A DNA stretch of 64,000 bases from contig NZ_CAJGZJ010000012.1 in the NCBI RefSeq assembly GCF_904846225.1, positions 23,730 to 87,729 of the forward strand, read 5' to 3'. Position numbers and translations under genes: made by a program. Below, one piece after another: positions 1 to 8,830 of this stretch. The notes beneath the pieces were generated by a model. It was not told the DNA's origin, made no database searches, and saw nothing but the letters and a program-made list of their open reading frames with translations. The first letter of the stretch is position 1, and every line of letters begins with the position of its first letter. This stretch comes from Psychrobacter immobilis (lineage in GTDB: Bacteria; Pseudomonadota; Gammaproteobacteria; Pseudomonadales; Moraxellaceae).

Positions 1-285
1 AATAGTGAACCGCGTAAAAAAGCATCGCCTGACACAAAAGATGTTCGCAAAGATGATAAAAGCAATTTATTTAGAAAAACAACATCTACAATGAATAATC
101 AGTCATCAAAAGAGCGTTCAGACGGTGAAGAGTCACCGCACTTTGACCCTGTCGCCTACGACAAAGAAAGCGATATTGATTATGATGAGCACAATAATGA
201 AGTGATTATTCCTATCGGCTCTGATGATGATAAGAACGCGATCATTACTGAAGCGGACAATCCAAGGCAAATTAACCAAAAGTAG
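1..285 (+). CDS. C-terminal end of an unidentified acidic protein (5' end outside window)
   Basis: The frame is open from the first base and closes with TAG at 283-285. An internal ATG at 91 has no convincing ribosome binding site, so this is most likely the last ~94 residues of a longer protein. The tail is hydrophilic: a Lys/Arg/Ser-rich stretch is followed by an Asp/Glu-rich stretch with FDPVAYDKE and IPIGSDDDK. It looks like a disordered charged extension. I do not recognise the family. The following gene starts about 100 bases downstream on the same strand. Confidence 0.55.
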   Translation, partial: NSEPRKKASPDTKDVRKDDKSNLFRKTTSTMNNQSSKERSDGEESPHFDPVAYDKESDIDYDEHNNEVIIPIGSDDDKNAIITEADNPRQINQK

Positions 286-386
286 CAAATTAACTAAAAG
301 TAAAAAGCCATCGCTGGACATTTAGCATAGAACCATAAAGTTATAAACAAGCCGCCATACGATTAATTTTGGATACATTGACACTT

Positions 387-2006
387 ATGACAGTGAAAAA
401 AGACGATAAAAAGAGCTCATGGATACGTGCGCTTGAGATGGGACAAAACAGATTCAGGCAGTTTGCTCAGTTATGGTCGCTACAGACACTAACGGATTTG
501 CCTGACCGTCTCAGAAATATGTGGCAGCAGCTGATTGGCTCTTACTGGTTTATTCCAACTGCTTGTGTGCTCTTGGGCATTTTGCTGGCACCCATATTAG
601 TGACGATCGATCAGCACTTTGACCGTGCAACCGTTCGAAAGATTACTTTTGCTTTTACTGGTAACGATGATGCGGCACGCGCAATCATGACAGCGATTGC
701 AGGGGCAGTATTGGGCGTAGCAGGAACCACCTTTTCGATTACAATCGCTGTACTATCGATGGCCTCTTCACAATTTGGCCCAAGATTGTTACGCAATTTT
801 TTGACAGACAAGCCAAATCAGTTCGTATTGGGCGCGTTTATCGGAACCTTTAGCTACAGTTTATTGGTATTAAAATCTATTCATAAATATGACGTGGCTT
901 TTGGTGTGCCGCAATTAGCAGTGACTTTTGCTATTATTATGGCCATTATCTGCGCCCTTCTACTTGTGTACTTTGTACAACATATGGTACATGCTATTCA
1001 AGCGTCACATGTCATCCAAAATGCCAGCAATGACGCTATCAGTAATGTTCACTACTGGTATAGCGACCACTGTGATATACAACATCAACGCGATGTCCAG
1101 CATCATGAGGTTGAGCAGTTTCACGATTGGCCTGCCACGCCTATTTATCCGCCAAGCTCAGGCTATGTCCAGCAATTTTATATTGAGTCAATGATTACGC
1201 TGACACAAGAATATGGCGGCGTGGTGCAAATTCATATCAACCTCGGTGATTATGTCACTGATAAAAACGTGATTGGGCATTTTTACCAACGTCCAGCAGG
1301 TCATCCAGACAATCGACAAAAAGCGGCAACACCGCACTTAGCGATTGTACCGCGCGCGCCTGATGGCATGTTTTGGCAGCGTTTTGTGGGTTGTTTACGA
1401 CTCGAACAACGATTGACGCATTCTAATGACATCTCTTATAGTTTAGGTCAAATGACTGAGATTGCAGTACGAGCATTGTCTCCGGGCATCAATGACCCAA
1501 AGACAGCTGTCAATTGTGTCCAATCCCTGACCAGCTGCTTGAGTATTATGATGCGCCGTCAACCACCAAGCCCCTATCATTTTTATATACCAACGCAAGA
1601 TACTGATGCTCCTGAGTCTGTGGTCGAACAGCAAAGAGTGGCAATATTAGCTCTGGTTACTCACACGCCCAAAATATCTGACTTCATAGATGTATCGCTT
1701 GGCGAGATACGTCGCTATGCAGCGGCTGATCTGATGGTGCTAAAAGCATTGTGTGAGGCAATGGTGAATCTAAATTATGCCCGAGTAAATATTGCCCAGC
1801 AGCAAACACTATTGCACGAGCTGAATTTGGTTAAACGCGCTGGAGAGGAGAATCTAAGCTATCAAGAGTTGGTGGATGATTTGACTGACATGTGCCAACA
1901 AGCAAAGCAATTTATCACTGATGATGACGCGCAACATCGACACTTTAATTATGTGAGTGAGTTCTCAAGCCATATCGAGCAAGCGTTACAAACACAATCA
2001 AGATAA
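387..2006 (+). CDS. DUF2254 family membrane protein
   Basis: Predicted inner-membrane protein of about 539 residues. After a charged N-terminus come paired hydrophobic segments (YWFIPTACVLLGILLAPI, then the region of AGAVLGVAGTTFSITIAVLS), a further pair around ALLLVYFVQHMVHA, and a long soluble C-terminal half with ALSPGINDPKTA. This order matches the DUF2254 family, whose function is unknown. A TTG at 369 would add six residues; I prefer the ATG at 387 because GGAT lies upstream at 371-374, although neither start has a strong Shine-Dalgarno. The antiporter gene follows after 57 bases and may be cotranscribed. Confidence 0.8.
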   Translation: MTVKKDDKKSSWIRALEMGQNRFRQFAQLWSLQTLTDLPDRLRNMWQQLIGSYWFIPTACVLLGILLAPILVTIDQHFDRATVRKITFAFTGNDDAARAIMTAIAGAVLGVAGTTFSITIAVLSMASSQFGPRLLRNFLTDKPNQFVLGAFIGTFSYSLLVLKSIHKYDVAFGVPQLAVTFAIIMAIICALLLVYFVQHMVHAIQASHVIQNASNDAISNVHYWYSDHCDIQHQRDVQHHEVEQFHDWPATPIYPPSSGYVQQFYIESMITLTQEYGGVVQIHINLGDYVTDKNVIGHFYQRPAGHPDNRQKAATPHLAIVPRAPDGMFWQRFVGCLRLEQRLTHSNDISYSLGQMTEIAVRALSPGINDPKTAVNCVQSLTSCLSIMMRRQPPSPYHFYIPTQDTDAPESVVEQQRVAILALVTHTPKISDFIDVSLGEIRRYAAADLMVLKALCEAMVNLNYARVNIAQQQTLLHELNLVKRAGEENLSYQELVDDLTDMCQQAKQFITDDDAQHRHFNYVSEFSSHIEQALQTQSR

Positions 2007-2063
2007 AAACCTACGTCAGTCTTATATGTAGGTTAAATTTTATATTCACACGAGATCTACTTT

Positions 2064-3320
2064 ATGGCATCTGCAAACAACCTCTCCATACTTGAAATCA
2101 GCGCCATATTTTTATCCATTACAGCGTCATTAACCTATATTAATCATCGCTTCATTGGTCTGCCCACTACGATCGGTGTGATGGTTATTTCCATTTTATT
2201 GTCTATTGGTGCGATATTTTTGGGTTTTTTAGGATTTGATCAGCTGATCGATTACGAAGTCAGTTTATTAGAACAGCTCGATTTCACCGAAGTGCTATTA
2301 GACGGCATGCTCTCTATGCTGCTATTTGCAGGTGCCTTACACGTCAATATTGGTGATTTAAAACGTTATAAATTACCCATTGGCATTCTTGCAGGGCTCG
2401 GCACTATCGTATCGGCAATGCTCATTGCCATCGCTATTTACTTTATGCTGCCGCTGTTCGGTTTCGGTTTACCATTTCTTTGGTGTCTGCTGTTCGGTGC
2501 TCTGATATCGCCCACTGATCCGATCGCGGTCATGGGTATCCTTGCATCAGCAGGCGCACCAAAAAGTATTGAAACCGTCATCGCTGGTGAGTCCTTATTC
2601 AATGACGGTATCGGTGTGGTCATTTTTGTCTTGCTGCTTGGTATTTTATCAAGTGGCGATATTCCAACGGTCAACTACGTCGTACATACCTTAGCGGTTG
2701 AAGCTGGCGGTGGTATAGTCTTTGGTTTGGTACTTGGGGCGATTTTGTATTACTTACTCAAAAGCATTGATAGCTACCAAGAGGAGGTCTTATTAACCCT
2801 AGCGGGCGTCATCGGCGGCTATGCACTCGCTAGTCATTGGCACCTATCAGGGCCACTAGCCATGGTAATGGTTGGGCTAATGGTTGGTAACCGCGGGCGT
2901 GAGCTGGCAATGAGCGATCAAACTCGCCATTATATTGATTTATTTTGGGAACTGATTGATGAGATATTGAATGCGATCTTATTTGTTTTGATTGGTCTCG
3001 AAATCGTAATCATTAGCTATTCAGGTAATTTATTTATCGCTGGCGGATTGACCATTATCATTGCCCTATTAGCAAGGCTGATCGTCGTGGGTCTGACGAC
3101 TAAAACGTTTCATCGTCAGCTCGACTTGCCAGCAGGAGCATGGAAGGTGCTGACATGGGGCGGGCTACGTGGCGGTATTTCGGTTGCCTTAGTGCTACAG
3201 TTGCCAGTGGGCGACGAGCGCGATATCTTATTGGCACTCACTTATGCAGTCGTTATATTCTCTATATTGGTGCAGGGTTTAAGCGTCGGTAAAGTGGCAA
3301 GAAGCATTCGAACAGATTAG
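2064..3320 (+). CDS. CPA1-family Na+(K+)/H+ antiporter
   Basis: A polytopic inner-membrane protein of 418 residues that would exchange Na+ or K+ for protons. It is almost entirely hydrophobic helices. Diagnostic CPA1/NhaP motifs are visible: ISPTDPIAV in the central unwound helix, GESLFNDGIGVVIF with the ion-binding Asn-Asp pair, and GLRGGISVAL near the C-terminus. The protein ends shortly after the last helix, so it lacks the long cytoplasmic tail found in some relatives. Ion specificity cannot be read from sequence. A bidirectional terminator lies about 180 bases downstream. Confidence 0.88.
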   Translation: MASANNLSILEISAIFLSITASLTYINHRFIGLPTTIGVMVISILLSIGAIFLGFLGFDQLIDYEVSLLEQLDFTEVLLDGMLSMLLFAGALHVNIGDLKRYKLPIGILAGLGTIVSAMLIAIAIYFMLPLFGFGLPFLWCLLFGALISPTDPIAVMGILASAGAPKSIETVIAGESLFNDGIGVVIFVLLLGILSSGDIPTVNYVVHTLAVEAGGGIVFGLVLGAILYYLLKSIDSYQEEVLLTLAGVIGGYALASHWHLSGPLAMVMVGLMVGNRGRELAMSDQTRHYIDLFWELIDEILNAILFVLIGLEIVIISYSGNLFIAGGLTIIIALLARLIVVGLTTKTFHRQLDLPAGAWKVLTWGGLRGGISVALVLQLPVGDERDILLALTYAVVIFSILVQGLSVGKVARSIRTD

Positions 3321-3376
3321 AAAATAGCGGTGCATTAGCAATAGTCGATGAAAATTTAAACCGATAAATCAATATT

Positions 3377-3478
3377 CAGCTACTACTGGTATAAACTTCT
3401 CTCGCTTGCTGTGCCGTTGCAGACAGAGGCTTCGCAAAATCCATTCCAGCAGCACTGTCGCGCTTTTATTGTTTTTTA
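3377..3478. repeat. Dispersed ~100-bp intergenic repeat, copy A
   Basis: This segment matches 29586-29685 in inverted orientation with scattered mismatches. Shared blocks include TACTACTGGTATAA, CGCTTGCTGTGCC, TTGCAGACAGAGGCTTCG and AATCCATTCCAGCAG. Both copies lie between genes. The inner GC-rich part contains no obvious ORF. It appears unrelated to the GGGCGTGTC miniature elements described below. Function unknown. Confidence 0.75.
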
Positions 3479-3502
3479 ACGATATAAAATTGCTCAGATA
3501 GC

Positions 3503-3545
3503 AAAAAGCCCAGTATAAAAATACGATTTTTATACTGGGCTTTTT
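3503..3545. terminator. Bidirectional intrinsic terminator
   Basis: A near-perfect hairpin has arms AAAGCCCAGTATAAAAAT and its complement, flanked by A5 on the left and T5 on the right. It can therefore stop transcripts from the antiporter (+) and from the convergent pyrB-pyrC'-DUF2127 group (-). Confidence 0.85.
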
Positions 3546-3572
3546 ACATTAAAGGTAGAAAATTTCTGTCCT

Positions 3573-4121
3573 TTAAATCAGGCCTTTATGCTTCATGCTG
3601 CGATATACCACAATCACGATTACCACGTTCAAAACAAAAATGGCTAGGTTAAACCAATCAAAAGGACTGGAGACCAAGTAGTACAACTCAATAGGAATGA
3701 ATAGTCCATAACCAATGACGCTGAACCAATATGCCCATATTTTATCTTGCCATAATCCATAAGCTTCGATGAACCGTATCGCCGCATAAATGAATATTAC
3801 AAACAGAAATAAATCCCAGTTATCACTTGCGTCCTGAGCAATTTTTACGATGCTTGCTACTTGCGGGGCGAGAAATTGACCAAAATTCTGTTGCCACGTT
3901 AATGTGGCCGTATCAAGCCAACGTTCAAGATCATCATGCCATAACCACAAGGCACCAGCGCCCAATAGCGCGCCAATTCCTTTCACAATCTCATAGATAG
4001 CCACAGCCTTGATGGATTCGCTAGATTCTCCCTGCAGTCTATTAACGTGGCTAAGCGCAGCCTGACTATGACCCTTTGAAGAGGCCTGCAAGCCATCATC
4101 CTGTCGTGGCGAATTAACCAA
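3573..4121 (-). CDS. DUF2127 family membrane protein
   Basis: Small predicted inner-membrane protein of about 182 residues. An N-terminal soluble stretch is followed by four hydrophobic segments (around IVKGIGALLGAGALWLW, LFLFVIFIYAAIRFIEAYGLW, WFSVIGYGLFIPIELYYLV and LAIFVLNVVIVIVVY). The pattern A-IRFIEAYGLW...W...GLFIPIELY is typical of DUF2127, whose function is unknown. I chose TTG at 4121: it has GGAG seven bases upstream and overlaps the pyrC' stop by 8 bases. An ATG at 4181 gives a longer overlap and no better ribosome site. It is probably translationally coupled to pyrC'. Confidence 0.75.
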   Translation of the reverse strand: MVNSPRQDDGLQASSKGHSQAALSHVNRLQGESSESIKAVAIYEIVKGIGALLGAGALWLWHDDLERWLDTATLTWQQNFGQFLAPQVASIVKIAQDASDNWDLFLFVIFIYAAIRFIEAYGLWQDKIWAYWFSVIGYGLFIPIELYYLVSSPFDWFNLAIFVLNVVIVIVVYRSMKHKGLI

Positions 4122-5325
4122 AGAATGTCTCCACAACACGACCTTGTAGTTGCTGATTAAAGAATGGCGTATTTTTACCATTTGATAGCATTGATTGTGC
4201 AGTGACTTTCCATTCAAGAGTCGGATCGACCAACACCGCGCCGCCGATGTTTTCATATTGCTCGCTAATACCTGCAATTTTTGCAGGATTGAGACATATT
4301 TTATCCACCAGTTGCGCTAAGGTTAATACGTCATCATGTACCAACTGACATGCCAGCGCCATAAACGTATCAAAGTTTGAAATGCCAGGGGTGCTTTCAG
4401 CAAACGGTGCCTTTTTGGCAGTGCTATTTAAAGGCTCATGATGGCTACAAATCGCATCAATGGTACCATCTTTTAGGCCACGGCGAATGGCTTGCTGATC
4501 AGTGTTACTACGCAGTGGTGGTAGTACATAGGCTTGGGCATTGAAGCCTTCCAAATTATCGTCGGTTAGATAGAGTTGATGCATCGCCACATCGCAAGTG
4601 ACTGGCAGGCCTTTATCTTTTGCCCAGCGCATCAGCTCTACTGAAGACTTGCAAGACAATTGACTAAAGTGAGCAGCAATGCCTGTTTCTTCAACCATCA
4701 ACAACTGGGTAGACAAAGCAACTGTTTCAGCAATCCATGGGATACCTTGTAGCCCGTGGTAGGAAGCAATGTACCCTTCATGCGCGACTCCGTCTCCTGA
4801 CAAGCTTGGTTCATCAGGATAAAAGAATACTTTCATCCCAAAAGTCGCGGCATACTCTAAGGTACGTAGCAGTACCAAGTCGTTTTGAAAAGGTCTACGC
4901 GCATTAGAGACGGCAATACAGCCGCCTTTTTTTAATCCAGCGATGTTGGATGGACGCTCCCCTTCCAAGCCAGCGGTCAACGCTCCTAAAATGTGCAAAT
5001 AAATCCCGCCATCATCAAGCGCGCGCTCGCGTAAACCTTTTAACAGCGAACCGTTTTCTAAGATAGGATTGGTATCAGGAGGAATCACGACATGCAAAAA
5101 ACCATTAGCGCGTGCAGCACGCCCTTCAGACTCTAACGTGCCATGTTGCTGTTGTCCGGGTTCACGTAAGCGTGCACACAAATCAACCAATGGTGGCAGT
5201 AACCACATTTCATGCCCTGATTTAAGGCCAGCCAGCTTGTCAGTTACAGCGCTTGGCAACGACTGTTTAATGGCATTAGGAAGATGGTCAATTAGCGGTG
5301 CATCAGTATTCAGCATAGTAGACAT
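4114..5325 (-). CDS. pyrC': Non-catalytic dihydroorotase homologue (PyrC')
   Basis: Dihydroorotase-like protein of 403 residues encoded just downstream of pyrB. The amidohydrolase framework is recognisable, for example VDLCARLREPG near residue 50 and a late DAICSHHEPL. The metal ligands are lost, however: the HxH before LREPG is replaced by Cys-Ala-Arg, and the catalytic Asp of the usual TDHAPH is replaced by His. In pseudomonads an equivalent inactive PyrC' is required to assemble the dodecameric aspartate transcarbamoylase with PyrB. By analogy this is a structural partner of PyrB rather than an enzyme, and a true dihydroorotase should lie elsewhere in the genome. Confidence 0.88.
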   Translation of the reverse strand: MSTMLNTDAPLIDHLPNAIKQSLPSAVTDKLAGLKSGHEMWLLPPLVDLCARLREPGQQQHGTLESEGRAARANGFLHVVIPPDTNPILENGSLLKGLRERALDDGGIYLHILGALTAGLEGERPSNIAGLKKGGCIAVSNARRPFQNDLVLLRTLEYAATFGMKVFFYPDEPSLSGDGVAHEGYIASYHGLQGIPWIAETVALSTQLLMVEETGIAAHFSQLSCKSSVELMRWAKDKGLPVTCDVAMHQLYLTDDNLEGFNAQAYVLPPLRSNTDQQAIRRGLKDGTIDAICSHHEPLNSTAKKAPFAESTPGISNFDTFMALACQLVHDDVLTLAQLVDKICLNPAKIAGISEQYENIGGAVLVDPTLEWKVTAQSMLSNGKNTPFFNQQLQGRVVETFFG

Positions 5326-5385
5326 GAGCGTTATTACCGTATCAATAAAATGGGATAAATAATTATAAAAAAGCGAGGCAGAAGA

Positions 5386-6459
5386 TTATTTACTCGCAGC
5401 TTGATGAGCGCGTTGACCTTCCATCGCAAGCGACAATACGGCCATACGAATAGCGATACCGTTATTTACCTGCTTTAAAATCACCGACTGTGCGCCATCA
5501 GCCACGCTCGAAGCAATCTCAACCCCTCGGTTCATCGGTCCTGGATGCATGACCAACACGTCAGGTTTAGCAAGCGCCACTCGCTCTGGCGTAATACCAT
5601 AGTGTTTGTAGTATTCACTCGAGGACGCTAATAGTGGCGAGCCGATACGCTCGTTCTGGATCCTCAATCCCATAATGACATCACAGTCTGTGACGCACTC
5701 ATTCATATCTTCATAAACTTGCACACCATAACGCTCTATTCCTTTGGGCAGCAATGTACGTGGCGCACAGACACGGATGTCTTTGACGCCTAAGGTTTGC
5801 AGCGCACTGATATCAGAGCGAGCCACCCGTGAATGCTTAATATCACCAACGATAGCCACTGACAGCTCTGCAAATGGACGCGGCGCTTCACGATGGATGG
5901 TCAGCATATCAAGCATGCCTTGCGTCGGATGTGCATGCCAGCCATCACCACCATTGATAATCGCAATATCAGGCGTCACTTCTGTCGCCATAAAATGGGC
6001 AGCACCCGATGCTGAATGCCGTACCACAAAGATATCTGCCGTCATCGCTTGCAGATTCCATAGAGTATCGCGCAAGCTTTCGCCCTTTTTAGCACTAGAA
6101 CGTTCGATATCGATATTCAGTACATTAGCGCCCAAACGCTTTTCGGCGACTTCAAAAGTAGTGCGCGTACGAGTCGATGGCTCAAAAAACAAATTCATTA
6201 CTGTATAGCCATCAAGCTCAGGACGATTGATTAGCTGGCCATTGTCATCAAAAAATGTCTCTGCTTTTGCGATAATCGCCTGCAACTGTGCTTTGTTCAG
6301 ACCTTCGACACCCAAAAAATGACGAATACTACCATCTGTATTGAGCTGCGGACGACTCAGTGAGGTATTGAGCTTTTGATGAATAGTATCGGAATCGAAT
6401 TTTGCATAATCAGTCGGTGAGACCGTATGTGTTGAGTTGCTATCGATAGATTTTGACAT
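5386..6459 (-). CDS. pyrB: Aspartate carbamoyltransferase catalytic subunit
   Basis: Catalyses carbamoyl phosphate plus aspartate to carbamoyl aspartate, the first committed step of pyrimidine synthesis. Family signatures are clear: [20 protein letters not shown] (carbamoyl-phosphate site), [12 protein letters not shown], and [12 protein letters not shown]. At 357 residues it is longer than the ~310-residue E. coli enzyme because of an N-terminal extension of about 40 residues, as in the pseudomonad class that pairs with PyrC'. The pyrC' gene follows 60 bases downstream. The ribosome binding site at the chosen ATG is weak. Confidence 0.95.
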   Translation of the reverse strand: MSKSIDSNSTHTVSPTDYAKFDSDTIHQKLNTSLSRPQLNTDGSIRHFLGVEGLNKAQLQAIIAKAETFFDDNGQLINRPELDGYTVMNLFFEPSTRTRTTFEVAEKRLGANVLNIDIERSSAKKGESLRDTLWNLQAMTADIFVVRHSASGAAHFMATEVTPDIAIINGGDGWHAHPTQGMLDMLTIHREAPRPFAELSVAIVGDIKHSRVARSDISALQTLGVKDIRVCAPRTLLPKGIERYGVQVYEDMNECVTDCDVIMGLRIQNERIGSPLLASSSEYYKHYGITPERVALAKPDVLVMHPGPMNRGVEIASSVADGAQSVILKQVNNGIAIRMAVLSLAMEGQRAHQAASK

Positions 6460-6851
6460 AATGACAAGTCTTTATTGTGGGTTGATATGAGTCTATATTA
6501 ATCATTTATTCATCTTTATTCGAGCATTTATCATTGATACGCACAGATACAGGGACATTTTGACACTTATTTGCTACAATTTACCATGATAAAATCAGCG
6601 CCATAAAACATCACTAGCCACTCTGTTAACTTAGATAATGTAAGAAACGTTTTAACACCTATTATAGAAAATAAAATTGGCAAAACTATCATTAAATAAT
6701 AACACACATAGTGTAGCTGATTTTTTGGTCGGGACAAAGATGCCTTATAGGCTATTTAGAATTTTGCTGGCTTAAAACGCACTTCAAGCAATCCATTTTT
6801 CACTCATTCTTCTCTATTTTTTACTCTCAATATCATTTATTAGGAAGCTTT
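6460..6851. other. Divergent intergenic region between pyrB and fbp
   Basis: These 392 A/T-rich bases hold no supportable gene. They must contain the divergent promoters for pyrB (-) and fbp (+). AGGA at 6842-6845 serves as the fbp ribosome binding site. I see no riboswitch, tRNA or convincing attenuator in front of pyrB. Confidence 0.5.
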
Positions 6852-7835
6852 ATGACCACTTTAGCAAATTATCTAAACGATCATACGACCAATCCTGCGC
6901 TTAATGACGTGATTACAACGGTTACTAACGTTGGCAAGACTATTTCTCAGTTACTTAGAAAAGGCGCTTTAGCAGATATTCTAGGTGAAGCTGGTAATCA
7001 AAATGTCCAAGGTGAGGATCAGAAGAAACTGGACGTACTGGCCAATGATTTATTATTAGACGCTCTGGCAAAAAATGCGCATTGTGCAGGTGTTGCTTCA
7101 GAAGAGCTCGATGATGCCATTCCTGCCAATGATAACGGCAGTCTATTGGTATTGTTTGATCCACTTGATGGCTCATCAAATATCGATATAAATATGGCAG
7201 TTGGGACTATTTTCTCTATTCTGCCGTATGAGCGTCAAGGTCAAACCAGTGAGAACAGCGATTATTTGCAGGCAGGTAATAAACAGCTTGCAGCCGGGTA
7301 TTTGTTATATGGCACCTCTACCGTACTGGCACTGACCATCGCAGATAACGTTGTTATGTTCAGCTTAGATCCAGATACTGGTGATTATGTGCTCATTGAA
7401 GACAATGTCCAAATTGATGCCGATACCAGCGAATATGCTATCAATAGCTCAAACTATCGCTACTGGCGTGCGCCCATGCAACAGTATATTGACGAGTTAA
7501 TCGCAGGCGAGGCAGGCGTGCGTGGTCGCGATTTCAATACACGCTGGGTTGCTGCCATGGTGGGTGATGTTCACCGTATCTTATGTCGCGGCGGTCTATT
7601 TACTTATCCATTTGATACTAAGTACGCTCATAAAGCCGGTAAATTACGCTTGATGTATGAAGCCAATCCAATGAGCCTATTGATCGAACGCGCAGGTGGC
7701 GGCGCTACAGATGCCGTCAATCGTATCTTAGATATCGAGCCGACTGATATTCATCAGCGTGTTCCTGTGGTACTTGGTAGCACAAATGAGGTCAATTATA
7801 TTAAAGACTTACACGTAAATTATTCTGATCAATAA
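6852..7835 (+). CDS. fbp: Fructose-1,6-bisphosphatase class I
   Basis: Hydrolyses fructose 1,6-bisphosphate to fructose 6-phosphate in gluconeogenesis (cytoplasm, Mg2+-dependent). The protein of 327 residues has the class I metal/substrate signature [12 protein letters not shown] near residue 100, EELDDA upstream of it, and the C-terminal [20 protein letters not shown] motif. Length is typical. The start ATG has AGGA seven bases upstream. A hairpin follows the stop codon, so the gene is probably monocistronic. Confidence 0.95.
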   Translation: MTTLANYLNDHTTNPALNDVITTVTNVGKTISQLLRKGALADILGEAGNQNVQGEDQKKLDVLANDLLLDALAKNAHCAGVASEELDDAIPANDNGSLLVLFDPLDGSSNIDINMAVGTIFSILPYERQGQTSENSDYLQAGNKQLAAGYLLYGTSTVLALTIADNVVMFSLDPDTGDYVLIEDNVQIDADTSEYAINSSNYRYWRAPMQQYIDELIAGEAGVRGRDFNTRWVAAMVGDVHRILCRGGLFTYPFDTKYAHKAGKLRLMYEANPMSLLIERAGGGATDAVNRILDIEPTDIHQRVPVVLGSTNEVNYIKDLHVNYSDQ

Positions 7836-7855
7836 TTGATTTAGCATTTATTAAG

Positions 7856-7898
7856 AACCACCCGCATAAAGCTAAATGATAAGCTTTATGCGGGTTGT
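7856..7898 (+). terminator. Probable intrinsic terminator after fbp
   Basis: A hairpin has CCCGCATAAAGCT in the left arm and AGCTTTATGCGGG in the right arm, beginning about 20 bases after the fbp stop. The U-tract is poor (TTGTCC), so termination strength is uncertain. Confidence 0.6.
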
Positions 7899-7931
7899 CC
7901 AACCTCCTCACTCTTCTCTAAGCGATCCACT

Positions 7932-8726
7932 ATGGTACTAAATCCCACCGAGCTGATTACCTCAGATAAGAATACAACCGTGAAGCTTGTAAAAGCGCTA
8001 TTGGCACAAGCACGCCAGCGTAAAAAGCATGGTCAGACCGTCATAGAGGGTATTCATCTAATCGATGCTGCACTTCGTAGCGACTATCCATTTGTTCAAA
8101 TATTACTGGCTGAATCAGCGCGTAACCATGCCGAGGTTCAGCAGGTACTCACTCGCCTGCCTACTTATACCCCTATTCTTACTTTGTCAGACACGATTTA
8201 TGAAAGCATTCGCAGCTTGGGTACAGGCATCGATATTATGGCAATCATTAAAGTGCCAGAACCTCGTTTATCAATGATTAATAATGACTGTCTGATTCTG
8301 AATGACGTGCAAGATAGCGGGAATGTCGGAACACTGTTACGCACGGCAGCAGCGGTTGGTATTCAGCATATTCTCTGTACCAGTAATACGGCTCAAGCTT
8401 GGTCTCCTAAGACATTACGAGCAGGCATGGGCGCGCAATTTGCACTAACCATCTATGAAGGTTTAAGTACGCAAGATATTTTAGATCAGGTACAAGTACC
8501 GCTGTTAGCAACCAGCTCCCACACTGATACGTTAATCTATGATCATAATCTATCTGCGCCTGTGGCTTGGATTATGGGGCACGAAGGTCAAGGCGTTTGC
8601 GACGAGTTGATGCAGTGTGCCACGCCTATTGCCCTACCTCAGCCAAATGGACAAGAGAGTCTTAACGTCGCGATTGCAGGATCGTTATGTCTGTATGAGA
8701 CCTTGAGACAAAGACAATACGCCTAA
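7932..8726 (+). CDS. TrmH/SpoU-family RNA 2'-O-methyltransferase
   Basis: Predicted SAM-dependent ribose methyltransferase of 264 residues. The N-terminal ~110 residues form the usual RNA-binding lobe (SpoU_sub_bind-like, with HGQTVIEG). The SPOUT domain shows motif 1 NDVQDSGNVGTLLRTAAAVG, motif 2 WIMGHEGQG and motif 3 LPQPNGQESLNVAIAGS, which builds the knotted SAM site. Paralogues modify 23S rRNA or tRNA; sequence alone does not tell which substrate is used here, so I give no gene symbol. It stands alone between two hairpins. Confidence 0.85.
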   Translation: MVLNPTELITSDKNTTVKLVKALLAQARQRKKHGQTVIEGIHLIDAALRSDYPFVQILLAESARNHAEVQQVLTRLPTYTPILTLSDTIYESIRSLGTGIDIMAIIKVPEPRLSMINNDCLILNDVQDSGNVGTLLRTAAAVGIQHILCTSNTAQAWSPKTLRAGMGAQFALTIYEGLSTQDILDQVQVPLLATSSHTDTLIYDHNLSAPVAWIMGHEGQGVCDELMQCATPIALPQPNGQESLNVAIAGSLCLYETLRQRQYA

Positions 8727-8759
8727 AACATTCTGTCATATATGTAGTCCAGATAAAGC

Positions 8760-8796
8760 AATGACTGAGTCAATATATTGATTCAGTCATTTTCTT
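8760..8796. terminator. Intrinsic terminator between convergent genes
   Basis: AATGACTGA and TCAGTCATT arms enclose an A/T-rich self-complementary centre, followed by TTTTCTT on the plus strand. It lies between the methyltransferase (+) and the oxygenase gene (-). Confidence 0.75.
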
Positions 8797-8830
8797 ATTT
8801 AGAACTTATTTTATCAACGCTATGTGAAAA

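Noticed and set aside
3573..4277. Long form of the DUF2127 protein starting at 4277
   Set aside because: The extra 52 residues would be coded inside pyrC' and do not resemble the family; a TTG with GGAG at 4121 explains the gene better.
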